Source: Trogon surrucura
Lineage: Eukaryota; Chordata; Aves; Trogoniformes; Trogonidae
Direction: 5' to 3'
DNA length: 64,000 bases
Assembly (NCBI GenBank): GCA_020746105.1
Contig: CM036626.1
Span: 14,650,001 to 14,714,000, forward strand
Part shown: in pieces, positions 61,201 through 64,000 of the stretch
Numbering within the stretch: the first letter of the stretch is position 1
Layout of the letters: every line of letters begins with the position of its first letter
Translations under genes and position numbers: made by a program
Notes under the pieces: generated by a model
What the model was told of the DNA's origin: nothing
Database searches by the model: none
The model's input: only the letters and a program-made list of their open reading frames with translations

Positions 61201-61995
61201 TTATGGGATTGAGCAAAATAAACTGGTTTTCCAAACTGTATTCATTGCATTAACATGAAAAATAGTGGAAGTTTATTGAAGTGCACTTACTGTTCCTAAA
61301 ATTGCAGTTATTTTTTTTTCTTGGTGAATTCTTCAAATAGGGTGAGAATGGGACTGAAGACTGCATTATGGCCTTGGAAACCTTGTTCAGCGTTTTGTTC
61401 TCCATGTGCAGACTCATGGTAAGGGAATTACAGCCCACTAGAGCTGTGTGACCTTTTCAGTTCTGCTAATCTGAAAGCGTTCATTCTTGGTTCCTAAGCT
61501 GGCCATAGAAACTAGTGGTACAGGGGGAGAAGAAACATACTGCTGCTGGTTTGTGTAGCACAGTTCATCGTCCACCTCCCTGTTTTACTTGACTGTTTGC
61601 CCCGTGGTACTGTACAGAAGGCAAATATCACCCAACTGAGAAAGAGACATTATGATTTCTTACCTGCTGCCCAAAAGTATCATGTAAATAGGAGGTAACT
61701 AAGTAGCAGCGATTTTATAATTTATTTCAGTCTGCTTTTTTAAGAACATCACAGTTCTGCGTGGAAGACGCTACGTAAGCATTGCTTAACCATCCTTAAG
61801 CGATTCCTAAGTATTACTGATTCATAATGTACAAACAATAAAGGAAAAATGATGGTTGAATGCAATGTTACAGGCACCTTATACTCCATTTATCACTGAG
61901 CTGATGTACCAGAATCTGAAGACACTTATTGATCCGGCCTCAGTTCAGGAAAAGAATACTGAAAGCATCCACTACCTCATGCTTCCCCAAGTGAG
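4153..61995 (+). CDS. IARS1: Cytoplasmic isoleucyl-tRNA synthetase, internal part (18 exons, spliced)
   Basis: This is the spliced coding region of cytosolic isoleucyl-tRNA synthetase, a class Ia enzyme that charges tRNA-Ile with isoleucine and edits valine. In vertebrates it belongs to the multi-tRNA-synthetase complex. Exons: 4153-4270, 6988-7135, 8995-9082, 13175-13235, 14804-14899, 19684-19806, 22149-22240, 27188-27286, 38599-38725, 43580-43653, 44020-44214, 48198-48284, 48968-49051, 52852-52999, 56412-56532, 60884-60975, 61341-61418 and 61874-61995. They sum to 1953 nt and join in one frame with no stop. Recognised blocks are [42 protein letters not shown] and KMSKRKK. Both ends of the gene lie outside the window. 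The mitochondrial paralogue IARS2 is unlikely, because the residues match the cytosolic vertebrate enzyme almost continuously. Residue numbers in the exon entries count from the first complete codon (W1). Confidence 0.96.
4271..6987 (+). other. IARS1 intron between exons 1 and 2
   Basis: This is a 2.7-kb GT-AG intron. It has a short TG run near 5326-5340 and a C tract at 6934-6951 close to the acceptor. Short open frames on both strands show no recognisable homology or splice context. No mobile element was recognised. Confidence 0.85.
6934..6951 (+). repeat. C-rich tract upstream of exon 2 acceptor
   Basis: C5-A-C12 ends 36 nt before the exon 2 boundary. It occupies the place where a pyrimidine tract or branch-point region would be. 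The minus strand is a long G tract that could form a quadruplex. Such homopolymers are often length-variable. Confidence 0.8.
6988..7135 (+). CDS. IARS1: IARS1 exon 2 of window (editing-domain Thr-rich motif)
   Basis: The exon is 148 nt: 49 codons (residues 40-88) plus the first base of a split Asp codon. It contains [11 protein letters not shown] at residues 63-73, the threonine-rich motif of the CP1 editing pocket that hydrolyses Val-tRNA-Ile in the family. The acceptor is ttttaag, preceded by a C-rich tract at 6934-6951. The donor is GCAAGT at 7136, not GT. Joining aga-g to at-aat gives Arg-Asp-Asn, as expected. The nearby GT sites (7123 and 7140) both lead to early stops once joined to the next exon, so the GC donor is required. 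Confidence 0.95.
7449..7467 (-). repeat. Possible CR1 3'-tail remnant
   Basis: The + strand reads TCACAGAATCACAGAATCA, which on the minus strand is two copies of the octamer-type repeat that ends avian CR1 elements. The adjoining sequence to the right does not continue into recognisable CR1 3' UTR, so this is either a minimal 5'-truncated insertion or chance. Confidence 0.4.
8127..8158 (+). repeat. TA / CTAT microsatellite
   Basis: A run of alternating ATAT and CTAT units (atatatctatctatatatct and onward) of about 32 nt, intronic. Confidence 0.85.
8995..9082 (+). CDS. IARS1: IARS1 exon 3 of window (CP1 editing domain)
   Basis: The exon is 88 nt: two bases finishing Asp89, 28 codons (residues 90-117), and AG starting Arg118. 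The peptide [19 protein letters not shown] aligns with the CP1 segment reading DVARGRLLILMEARLSALY in the human enzyme. The acceptor is tgtattctag. The donor is again GCAAGT (9083), following ...gacag. Using the GT four bases further on would shift the next exon into a stop after a few codons. This region is one of the less conserved parts of the editing domain. Confidence 0.95.
9083..13174 (+). other. GC-AG intron between exons 3 and 4
   Basis: This is a 4.1-kb intron with donor GCAAGT and acceptor ctcctcag. It holds a G-rich tract at 9300-9314. Its open frames (for example around 11416-11661 minus and 12320-12699 plus) show no family resemblance. No transposable element was recognised by eye. 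Confidence 0.88.
9300..9314 (+). repeat. G-rich tract (G8 T G6)
   Basis: The intronic RNA carries GGGGGGGGTGGGGGG about 215 nt downstream of the GC donor of exon 3. The run is long enough to split into four G-triplets, so a G-quadruplex in the pre-mRNA is possible. G runs near a donor can act as intronic splicing enhancers through hnRNP H/F, which is an inference here. Confidence 0.75.
13175..13235 (+). CDS. IARS1: IARS1 exon 4 of window (short CP1 exon)
   Basis: This is a 61-nt exon: one base completing Arg118, then 20 codons (residues 119-138) reading [20 protein letters not shown]. The acceptor ccttctcctcag is strong and the donor is gtaaga. The block FPG..LKGKKY.PLF.YF is characteristic of eukaryotic cytosolic IleRS. 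It ends in phase 0. It is the smallest exon in the window and sits between a 4.1-kb and a 1.6-kb intron. Confidence 0.95.
13236..14803 (+). other. IARS1 intron between exons 4 and 5
   Basis: This is a 1.57-kb GT-AG intron, very AT-rich in its second half, with a T21 run at 14226-14246 and a second T run near 14322-14333. Nothing else is recognised. Confidence 0.85.
14226..14246 (+). repeat. Poly-T run
   Basis: Twenty-one consecutive T in the intron before exon 5. It could be a length-variable homopolymer or the reverse-oriented A tail of an old retroposed sequence. No retroposed body was recognised next to it. Confidence 0.85.
14804..14899 (+). CDS. IARS1: IARS1 exon 5 of window (GTGVVHQAP editing motif)
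   Basis: The exon is 96 nt, exactly 32 codons (residues 139-170), phase 0 at both ends. It carries [23 protein letters not shown] is the conserved CP1 editing-site motif, and the Asp shortly after it (first codons of the next exon) is part of the deacylation site in the family. The acceptor is ttttgtattccag and the donor is gtgagt. The open frame continuing past 14899 is intron read-through. Confidence 0.96.
14900..19683 (+). other. IARS1 intron between exons 5 and 6
   Basis: This is a 4.8-kb GT-AG intron. A 133-codon open frame at 18179-18580 is the longest non-CR1 frame in the window, but it lacks splice context and homology. A TG/TA-rich stretch lies at 19366-19441. No transposon was recognised. 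Confidence 0.85.
19366..19441 (+). repeat. Degenerate TG/TA-rich repeat
   Basis: Alternating pyrimidine-purine sequence with interrupted (TG)n and (TA)n blocks, about 240 nt upstream of exon 6. It looks like an eroded microsatellite. Confidence 0.65.
19684..19806 (+). CDS. IARS1: IARS1 exon 6 of window (CP1 editing domain)
   Basis: The exon is 123 nt, 41 codons (residues 171-211), phase 0 at both ends. It starts DDYRVCMDF (human ADE-DYRV has Glu where the first Asp is here) and runs through [19 protein letters not shown]. The second Asp follows the APYFGA motif of the previous exon and corresponds to the editing-site acidic residue region. The acceptor is ctctgttgtag. The donor gttagt is slightly non-consensus at +3. 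The downstream intron contains the antisense CR1 insertion. Confidence 0.96.
20483..21405 (-). mobile_element. CR1 LINE, 5'-truncated, antisense to IARS1
   Basis: The left end (20483) reads tcatagaatcatagaatg, the reverse complement of the avian CR1 tail repeat, followed by the ttggaagggacct 3'-UTR motif. The body encodes the C-terminal part of the CR1 reverse-transcriptase ORF on the minus strand. The right edge near 21405 is a 5' truncation just before the FADD motif, so ORF1, the endonuclease and most of the RT are absent. Truncation at this point is normal for CR1. The copy cannot move on its own. The exact right boundary and any target duplication are not clear by eye. Confidence 0.93.
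20564..21400 (-). pseudogene. CR1 ORF2 remnant (C-terminal reverse transcriptase)
   Basis: A single open frame of 278 codons with its natural stop, in a truncated CR1. The first Met is internal, not a true start. Near the N-terminus [10 protein letters not shown] is the RT palm motif with the catalytic Asp pair (residues 14-15). Further on come [17 protein letters not shown] and [27 protein letters not shown] lies near the C-terminus. These are the conserved thumb and C-terminal blocks of CR1/L2-clade LINEs. No stop or frameshift interrupts the 278 codons, which suggests a fairly recent insertion, but without promoter, endonuclease and fingers it cannot function. Confidence 0.92.
22149..22240 (+). 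CDS. IARS1: IARS1 exon 7 of window (end of CP1 core)
   Basis: The exon is 92 nt: 30 codons (residues 212-241) plus AG of split Arg242. It reads [16 protein letters not shown] and ends YPFCWR, the HSYPFCWR.. block that returns the CP1 insertion towards the catalytic fold. The acceptor gtctttttag has a good pyrimidine tract and the donor is gtaagg. The middle of the exon (VHASSYK) is variable compared with mammals, but the frame is intact. Confidence 0.96.
22241..27187 (+). other. IARS1 intron between exons 7 and 8
   Basis: This is a 4.9-kb GT-AG intron with an A-rich tract at 23294-23327. Open frames at 23640-23858 (minus), 24123-24404 (minus) and 24918-25304 (plus) have no recognised homology. 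No mobile element was recognised. Confidence 0.85.
23294..23327 (+). repeat. A-rich tract
   Basis: A run of A with scattered C (A11, then AAC and A7 blocks). It resembles a degenerate poly-A tail, but no retroposed sequence is recognisable on its 5' side. Confidence 0.75.
27188..27286 (+). CDS. IARS1: IARS1 exon 8 of window ([14 protein letters not shown])
   Basis: The exon is 99 nt: one base completing Arg242, 32 codons (residues 243-274), and TG of split Trp275. [18 protein letters not shown] is a strong class Ia (Ile/Val/Leu) signature at the CP1 exit. The acceptor ttccctctacag is strong. The donor, TG followed by GTATTG, lacks the usual +4 A and +5 G, so it is the weakest GT donor here. 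It precedes the longest intron of the window, about 11.3 kb. The frame is confirmed by joining to exon 9, which restores Tyr-Trp-Val-Pro. Confidence 0.96.
31216..31413 (-). other. Antisense open block, possible exon (unrecognised)
   Basis: On the minus strand a 110-codon frame (31202-31534) contains this 198-nt stretch, bounded by an AG (cttTcaattgcag) and a GT (gtggaa) that could be splice sites. The encoded text includes [20 protein letters not shown] and a charged [19 protein letters not shown] segment. It looks protein-like but matches no family I know. A second minus frame is also open here, which argues that low stop density and not coding selection may explain it. The donor is weak. 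It could be an exon of an antisense or nested transcript, a conserved non-coding element, or chance. Confidence 0.2.
31562..31576 (+). repeat. Poly-T run
   Basis: Fifteen consecutive T in the 11.3-kb intron, about 90 nt before the 31669-31708 pyrimidine tract. Confidence 0.85.
31669..31708 (+). repeat. 40-nt polypyrimidine tract (T and C runs)
   Basis: Uninterrupted T/C: T-rich, CCC, T12, C, T7, C9, TTT. It can bind PTB-type proteins in RNA and could form triplex DNA. It lies 60 nt upstream of a good-looking 3' splice site (31766-31767). Confidence 0.8.
31768..31890 (+). other. Pseudo-exon candidate within intron 8
   Basis: The acceptor cttttctccctcag is better than several real acceptors here. 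A GTGAAA donor follows 123 nt later. Inserted after exon 8 it keeps the IARS1 frame (one base completing Trp, 40 codons, AG completing Arg with exon 9) and has no stop. The peptide ([11 protein letters not shown]... to ...TGVTAYSR) has no homology that I recognise, and mammalian IARS1 has no such insert at the YW-VP junction. It would interrupt a conserved segment, so it is probably a decoy or a rare isoform. Confidence 0.2.
32960..33190. promoter_or_regulatory. Candidate intronic enhancer-like stretch
   Basis: AT-rich sequence with clustered TAAT/ATTA cores (tttaattagg, gctaattaaag, gaattaaaaacc, ctaaattaac). It directly follows a CpG-richer block and contains non-repetitive, high-complexity words. 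This is typical of vertebrate non-coding elements bound by homeodomain factors. No conservation data are available, so the call rests on composition alone. Confidence 0.2.
34061..34077 (+). repeat. Poly-T run
   Basis: Seventeen consecutive T in the 11.3-kb intron. Confidence 0.85.
35079..35246 (-). other. Antisense open block, possible exon (unrecognised)
   Basis: On the minus strand, after an AG (tttaatcag) at 35247-35248, an open frame runs 55 codons to a TAG at 35079-35081. It includes [19 protein letters not shown] and the [18 protein letters not shown] segment. GC content is visibly higher than in the flanks, and the other five frames are broken. It reads like a terminal or internal exon of a transcript antisense to IARS1, or an old exonic fragment. 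I recognise no family. The upstream pyrimidine tract is poor. Confidence 0.22.
38599..38725 (+). CDS. IARS1: IARS1 exon 9 of window ([12 protein letters not shown] catalytic block)
   Basis: The exon is 127 nt: one base completing Trp275, then 42 codons (residues 276-317). It encodes [16 protein letters not shown] followed by [14 protein letters not shown], the highly conserved class Ia segment that forms part of the amino-acid and adenylate pocket of the Rossmann fold. The acceptor is tttccgaacag, with a T-rich tract a little further upstream. The donor is gtgagt. Phase 0 at the end gives Glu-Glu followed by Val-Val of exon 10. Confidence 0.97.
39938..39955 (+). repeat. Poly-T run
   Basis: Eighteen consecutive T in the intron before exon 10, followed by AGATAA. 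Confidence 0.85.
40105..40121 (+). repeat. Poly-T run
   Basis: Seventeen consecutive T, about 150 nt after the previous T run. Confidence 0.85.
43580..43653 (+). CDS. IARS1: IARS1 exon 10 of window
   Basis: The exon is 74 nt: 24 codons (residues 318-341) plus AG of split Ser342. It reads [15 protein letters not shown] and then the VTDLHRE segment, matching the human [15 protein letters not shown] block. The acceptor is tctcttacag and the donor is gtcagt. It is separated from exon 11 by only 366 nt, one of the two shortest introns in the window. Confidence 0.96.
43654..44019 (+). other. Short IARS1 intron between exons 10 and 11
   Basis: This is a 366-nt GT-AG intron, AT-rich, with a strong pyrimidine tract at its 3' end (tcttttttcttccccatag). 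No snoRNA-like box C/D or H/ACA structure was convincing by eye. Confidence 0.88.
44020..44214 (+). CDS. IARS1: IARS1 exon 11 of window (DCWFESG and EGIDQTRGW motifs)
   Basis: This is the longest exon, 195 nt: one base completing Ser342, 64 codons (residues 343-406), and TG of split Trp407. It contains [13 protein letters not shown] (residues 365-377) and [13 protein letters not shown] (395-407). Both line the isoleucyl-adenylate pocket in class Ia synthetases, and the second is a hallmark of Ile/Val/Leu enzymes. The acceptor ttttcttccccatag has a clear pyrimidine tract. The donor is gtaatt. No residue of these motifs is missing. Confidence 0.97.
44215..48197 (+). other. IARS1 intron between exons 11 and 12
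   Basis: This is a 4.0-kb GT-AG intron. A GC- and CpG-rich island-like stretch lies at 45361-45465. High-complexity sequence at 47120-47360 is open on both strands, but it has no splice context or homology. Confidence 0.85.
45361..45465. other. Local CpG-rich stretch
   Basis: About ten CpG dinucleotides in roughly 100 bp (acgcccgctgcacccgggtg and onward), in an otherwise CpG-poor AT-rich intron. It is too short to be a normal CpG island. It could be a regulatory site or a decayed repeat. Confidence 0.4.
48198..48284 (+). CDS. IARS1: IARS1 exon 12 of window
   Basis: The exon is 87 nt: one base completing Trp407, 28 codons (residues 408-435), and AG of split Ser436. [20 protein letters not shown] followed by IVNGLVLA is the strand-helix-strand leading to the KMSK loop. 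The acceptor is gtcttgtttcag. The donor GTTGGT is weak, with T at +3. The donor is set by the frame: joining to tgatgg of exon 13 gives Ser-Asp-Gly-Gln. Confidence 0.96.
48285..48967 (+). other. IARS1 intron between exons 12 and 13
   Basis: This is a 683-nt GT-AG intron with weak donor GTTGGT and a good acceptor (tgttttctag). Nothing else is recognised. Confidence 0.88.
48968..49051 (+). CDS. IARS1: IARS1 exon 13 of window (KMSKR signature)
   Basis: The exon is 84 nt: one base completing Ser436, 27 codons (residues 437-463), and AG of split Arg464. It carries [20 protein letters not shown] (residues 440-444) is the class I signature loop that stabilises the transition state of adenylate formation. 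The segment NSYGADALR follows and begins the link to the anticodon-binding domain. The acceptor is tgttttctag and the donor is gtagga. Confidence 0.97.
49052..52851 (+). other. IARS1 intron between exons 13 and 14
   Basis: This is a 3.8-kb GT-AG intron, AT-rich, with a CATA/TA microsatellite at 50551-50579. No gene or transposon was recognised. Confidence 0.85.
50551..50579 (+). repeat. (CATA)n / (TA)n microsatellite
   Basis: The sequence tacatacatacatacatata passes into a TA run. It is a compound microsatellite of about 29 nt. Confidence 0.85.
52852..52999 (+). CDS. IARS1: IARS1 exon 14 of window (anticodon-binding domain start)
   Basis: The exon is 148 nt: one base completing Arg464, then 49 codons (residues 465-513), ending in phase 0. 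[20 protein letters not shown] and [13 protein letters not shown] are conserved at the stem-contact fold and the first helices of the class Ia anticodon-binding domain. The acceptor cttattttgcag is strong and the donor is gtacag. A CR1 fragment begins about 270 nt downstream, the closest mobile element to any exon here. Confidence 0.97.
53274..53838 (+). mobile_element. CR1 LINE 3' fragment, sense orientation
   Basis: A 5'-truncated CR1 about 565 nt long. It begins within the RT C-terminal region (tacgcagcactggtgaggcc), continues through the conserved agctgggactgttcagttta segment and 3' UTR (ttggacttgatgatcc), and ends with the tctatgattctatgatt tail repeat. It belongs to a different CR1 variant from the 20483-21405 copy, judging by many amino-acid differences. 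It shows more decay, including an in-frame stop. It starts about 270 nt downstream of exon 14. Confidence 0.93.
53382..53750 (+). pseudogene. CR1 ORF2 C-terminal remnant
   Basis: A 122-codon open segment ending at the natural ORF2 stop (TAG 53748-53750). The homologous frame continues upstream to about 53280, but a TGA at 53379-53381 interrupts it, at the place where the other copy has Arg in [11 protein letters not shown] to TGA (CpG decay) change explains it. Conserved blocks are [16 protein letters not shown] and [13 protein letters not shown]. The GTG at 53382 is not a real start. Confidence 0.9.
55670..55691 (+). repeat. C-tract / A-tract junction
   Basis: C5-A-C9 followed by A7, intronic. 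The opposite strand is a T tract followed by a G tract. Confidence 0.8.
56412..56532 (+). CDS. IARS1: IARS1 exon 15 of window
   Basis: The exon is 121 nt: 40 codons (residues 514-553) plus the first base of Ala554. It begins [10 protein letters not shown] and runs through the [12 protein letters not shown] block of the helical anticodon-binding domain, ending FFKAEMA. The acceptor gttgacaatag is weak, with a short T-rich tract (tgtgtttttatgttg), but the reading frame requires it. The donor gtatgt is good. The N-terminal residues (DEG) differ from the Glu-rich human stretch, as expected for a surface linker. Confidence 0.95.
56533..60883 (+). other. IARS1 intron between exons 15 and 16
   Basis: This is a 4.35-kb GT-AG intron with a short (GT)6 run near 59629-59640. 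Open frames at 57263-57505 and 58935-59243 are unsupported. No transposon was recognised. Confidence 0.85.
60884..60975 (+). CDS. IARS1: IARS1 exon 16 of window
   Basis: The exon is 92 nt: two bases completing Ala554, then 30 codons (residues 555-584), phase 0 at the end. It encodes [20 protein letters not shown] followed by [12 protein letters not shown](W)Y(V)R.(N)R.R is a core helix of the class Ia anticodon-binding domain. The acceptor tttttccttctag is strong and the donor is gtaggt. This stretch is identical to the mammalian protein as far as I can recall. Confidence 0.97.
60976..61340 (+). other. Short IARS1 intron between exons 16 and 17
   Basis: This is a 365-nt GT-AG intron. A T8 tract lies about 20 nt before the acceptor caaatag. 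Nothing else is recognised. Confidence 0.88.
61341..61418 (+). CDS. IARS1: IARS1 exon 17 of window
   Basis: The exon is 78 nt, 26 codons (residues 585-610), phase 0 at both ends. It reads [16 protein letters not shown] and ends SMCRLM, a helix of the anticodon-binding domain. The acceptor is cttcaaatag, with a T8 tract about 20 nt upstream. The donor is gtaagg. As a symmetrical phase-0 exon it could be skipped without a frameshift, but skipping would remove a core helix. Confidence 0.96.
61419..61873 (+). other. IARS1 intron between exons 17 and 18
   Basis: This is a 455-nt GT-AG intron. A small stem (tttgcc...ggcaaa near 61597-61628) was considered as part of a snoRNA, but no box elements follow it. 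Confidence 0.86.
61874..61995 (+). CDS. IARS1: IARS1 exon 18 of window (last exon present)
   Basis: The exon is 122 nt: 40 codons (residues 611-650) plus AG of a split codon completed beyond the window. [16 protein letters not shown] is the conserved (A)P(F/Y).(P)F.(T)E.(M/L)(Y/W)..L block near the end of the class Ia core. [11 protein letters not shown] follows. The acceptor is gcaatgttacag and the donor is gtgaga. The remaining third of the protein must lie downstream of position 64000. Confidence 0.96.
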
Positions 61996-64000
61996 GTGAG
62001 AGACTGCTGCTGTGTGACAAATTAGGGATTTTGATTTGATTGGGTTTGGTTGGGTTGTTGGTGTGGTGTTTGGATTGATTTGGGTTTTTTGTTGGTTGGT
62101 TTGCTTATTTTTCACAGGACAGTGCTGCTTCCCTTATTTGTTTTACCTAACAAGTAAATAAGCTGCTTTAATAATGTGAATATTCTTTTGCTGTGGGAGA
62201 AAATTTAGGATGATAATTAACACATTTTGTTCTGTAAGCAAACAATGTTTTAAGTTTCGGTTAAACTCTGATTAATTTTAATCTCTGCTGTAGAACATTT
62301 CACTAGCAGTACATTTCACGTGTCTCTCGGTTTTAACTGAGAGTTTTCTTTTCCCTGCACATTTAGGCAATAGGCCTGTGCTAGGTTAAAGGATTGTCGA
62401 TAGGAAGGAAAACAATCAGGAGCAATGTGCGTTCGCAACTCTCTTACGGTGGGCAACGAATATCCTTTTTACTCTTGACAGTGTGTGCTGACTAGAAGCT
62501 ATAATTCCTATCTACTGAGGGCCCCAGAGGGTTATAAAACCTTCTTGTGGGCCCTACATTTGCATGAACGTGTGCACCCGCCCATGTCTAGGCCGTTCTG
62601 GGTGAATACTGATGCCAGATCCCATGTGGATTGTTGTTATTGTTTTGTGCAAACAACGCAGGGAAGCAGCAAAGTGAGTTCTTTTGGCTTCAGATCAAGA
62701 ATTTACACCATTGTCCAGAGCTTGCTGCTTCCTTGTAAGAGGATGCATCGTATGAGAGAGAGCTTTCAGACAGATGGGTTCTCTGGGTGCTGATGGGTGA
62801 GATTTTTTTTCTAAGTGCCAGCCTTTCTCAAAAAGGTTGGAATCCACAATGGCTGTGCTGAACAAACCCCCTGGGTTATCCATAGTATCAGCTGAACACA
62901 GGTAGAACCTGACAACTGAGGTTGGTTTGGTTTTGGTTCTGTTTATCCAGCTGAAGGAGACACTGGTATTAATCACTTGCTCGTCAGTGCAGGGTGCTGT
63001 GTTAGTGGGTTACGTTAGTGCCTGCGTTGCTGTCTGCTGTTGGTCACTGAATGTAGGAGCAGCAAACTTTCCTTTTGCGCTGCAGCTCAGTTTGAAAATC
63101 TTCAAGGACAAGGGAGCTGACCTTGATGCTTTAGGTGCTGGTTTAAAAATTTCAGCCTTCTAGTAAGGGTGTTTCCTTTATGGATCCTTTGAGCAAGTGA
63201 TAGCTTTAGTAGTGAGAGTTACTGCAACAAGGAGTTTGAGATTGATATAATGATGGTGCTGATTTTCTGTTCCCTGGGAAAGTGCTGTAAAGAATACGTA
63301 ATCAAAGAATGCAGAACTCATCACTGAGCTATCAGCAATGGTTTTGAGCTTCTGTAGAATGAAGTCGTGGAAGGGAGCTATATGCAGGTTCAGACATGGG
63401 CTTAGCATAAGCGCTTAAAAGTAGCTTTGTCACTTCTTTTTCCTGTTAGTACTGACTTGCTGCTGCATCACGCAAACAGCCAACGCATCTGAGTGGCTTG
63501 CATGGCTTTCCTCTTTGTCTTGTACTCGGGGTTTTTGTCTGCTCCTAGTTGGTGTAATTTATTGGATCCACTACGTATCAGTTCTTCCCTTTGTCGGATA
63601 AGAGGACACGTGTTCAGAACTAAATTATTGTTGAAGTTTCACCTAGAACTATTTTTCTAACAGTTGTGTAAGGACAATATTGTCAGCTAATAAAAAGAGA
63701 CTTGATGCAATGACAGGAAATACTACTTTAACAATATGATGGGTGTGTCCAGGGGAGGCGAAGGGACTTGGTCACTTCCACAGGTGGCCTTGACTCAGTA
63801 CCCCTGTTACAGATCCCACTGAGCATTACTTGGTGGTTGTGTCTGAACAGATTGGTTGCATTAAGTGTTGTGGATGTGCATGCAGTCTGTGAAGACTACT
63901 CTCATTTTGTAGTCCCAGAGTGTTGTGGAGTAATGGCAAGTAATATGGGGATACTGCTGCATTATATTATATAAATCTTTGTGGGAGCAAAATTTTCTAT
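61996..64000 (+). other. IARS1 intron, 5' part, to the window end
   Basis: The intron begins at donor gtgaga and is not closed within the window. A GT-rich repeat lies at 62036-62106. The next expected coding block (following ...LMLPQVR, a Lys/Glu-rich segment) was not found, so the intron exceeds 2.0 kb. Confidence 0.85.
62036..62106 (+). repeat. GT-rich degenerate repeat (GGTTG/GGTTT units)
   Basis: Almost free of C, with repeated ggttg, ggttt and gttgg words, starting about 40 nt after the exon 18 donor. In RNA it would be a U/G-rich element of the type bound by CELF or hnRNP proteins. Confidence 0.6.

Noticed and set aside
61590-61640. Possible snoRNA stem in the intron before exon 18
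   Set aside because: No box C/D, and no H or ACA box at the right spacing. The snoRNA I associate with human IARS1 lies, as far as I recall, near the 5' end of the gene, outside this window.
1-64000. Prokaryotic-type systems, CRISPR arrays, tRNA or rRNA genes, endogenous retroviral genes
   Set aside because: None was seen. The window is intron and exon sequence of a vertebrate housekeeping gene, with CR1 fragments as the only recognised mobile DNA.

Overview
This is an animal nuclear genome window, and almost certainly a bird. It lies entirely inside one split housekeeping gene: the middle part of cytoplasmic isoleucyl-tRNA synthetase (IARS1), transcribed on the + strand. The bird call rests on two fragments of the CR1 LINE retrotransposon whose 3' ends carry the short tandem repeat (ATTCTATG-type) tail typical of avian CR1. 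Short AT-rich introns and a low repeat load agree with it. The species cannot be named. From memory of human 9q22 / avian Z synteny the locus may be Z-linked, but the sequence does not show this.

Layout: 1-4152 is intron. Eighteen internal coding exons then run from 4153 to 61995, and 61996-64000 is intron again. The exons join without a frame break into 1953 nt, about 650 codons of a protein usually near 1260 residues. Missing upstream are the start codon, the promoter and the N-terminal Rossmann half with the HIGH motif. Missing downstream are the eukaryote-specific C-terminal domains and the 3' UTR. Exons 1-8 encode most of the CP1 editing domain. Exons 9-13 encode the second half of the catalytic fold, ending with KMSKR. 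Exons 14-18 encode the helical anticodon-binding domain.

Introns make up about 97% of the window. Two consecutive introns (after exons 2 and 3) use GC instead of GT at the donor, each with the sequence GCAAGT. A 5'-truncated antisense CR1 with an open 278-codon reverse-transcriptase remnant sits at about 20483-21405. A more decayed sense CR1 tail sits at about 53274-53838. The longest intron, 27287-38598 (11.3 kb), follows a weak donor. It holds long T and pyrimidine tracts, AT-rich stretches with clustered homeodomain-type motifs, a phase-compatible pseudo-exon, and two antisense open blocks that look coding but match nothing I recognise.

I see no bacterial-type system, CRISPR array, tRNA, rRNA or complete second gene. 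The most solid unusual signal is the pair of GC-AG introns. The antisense blocks and the pseudo-exon are speculative.
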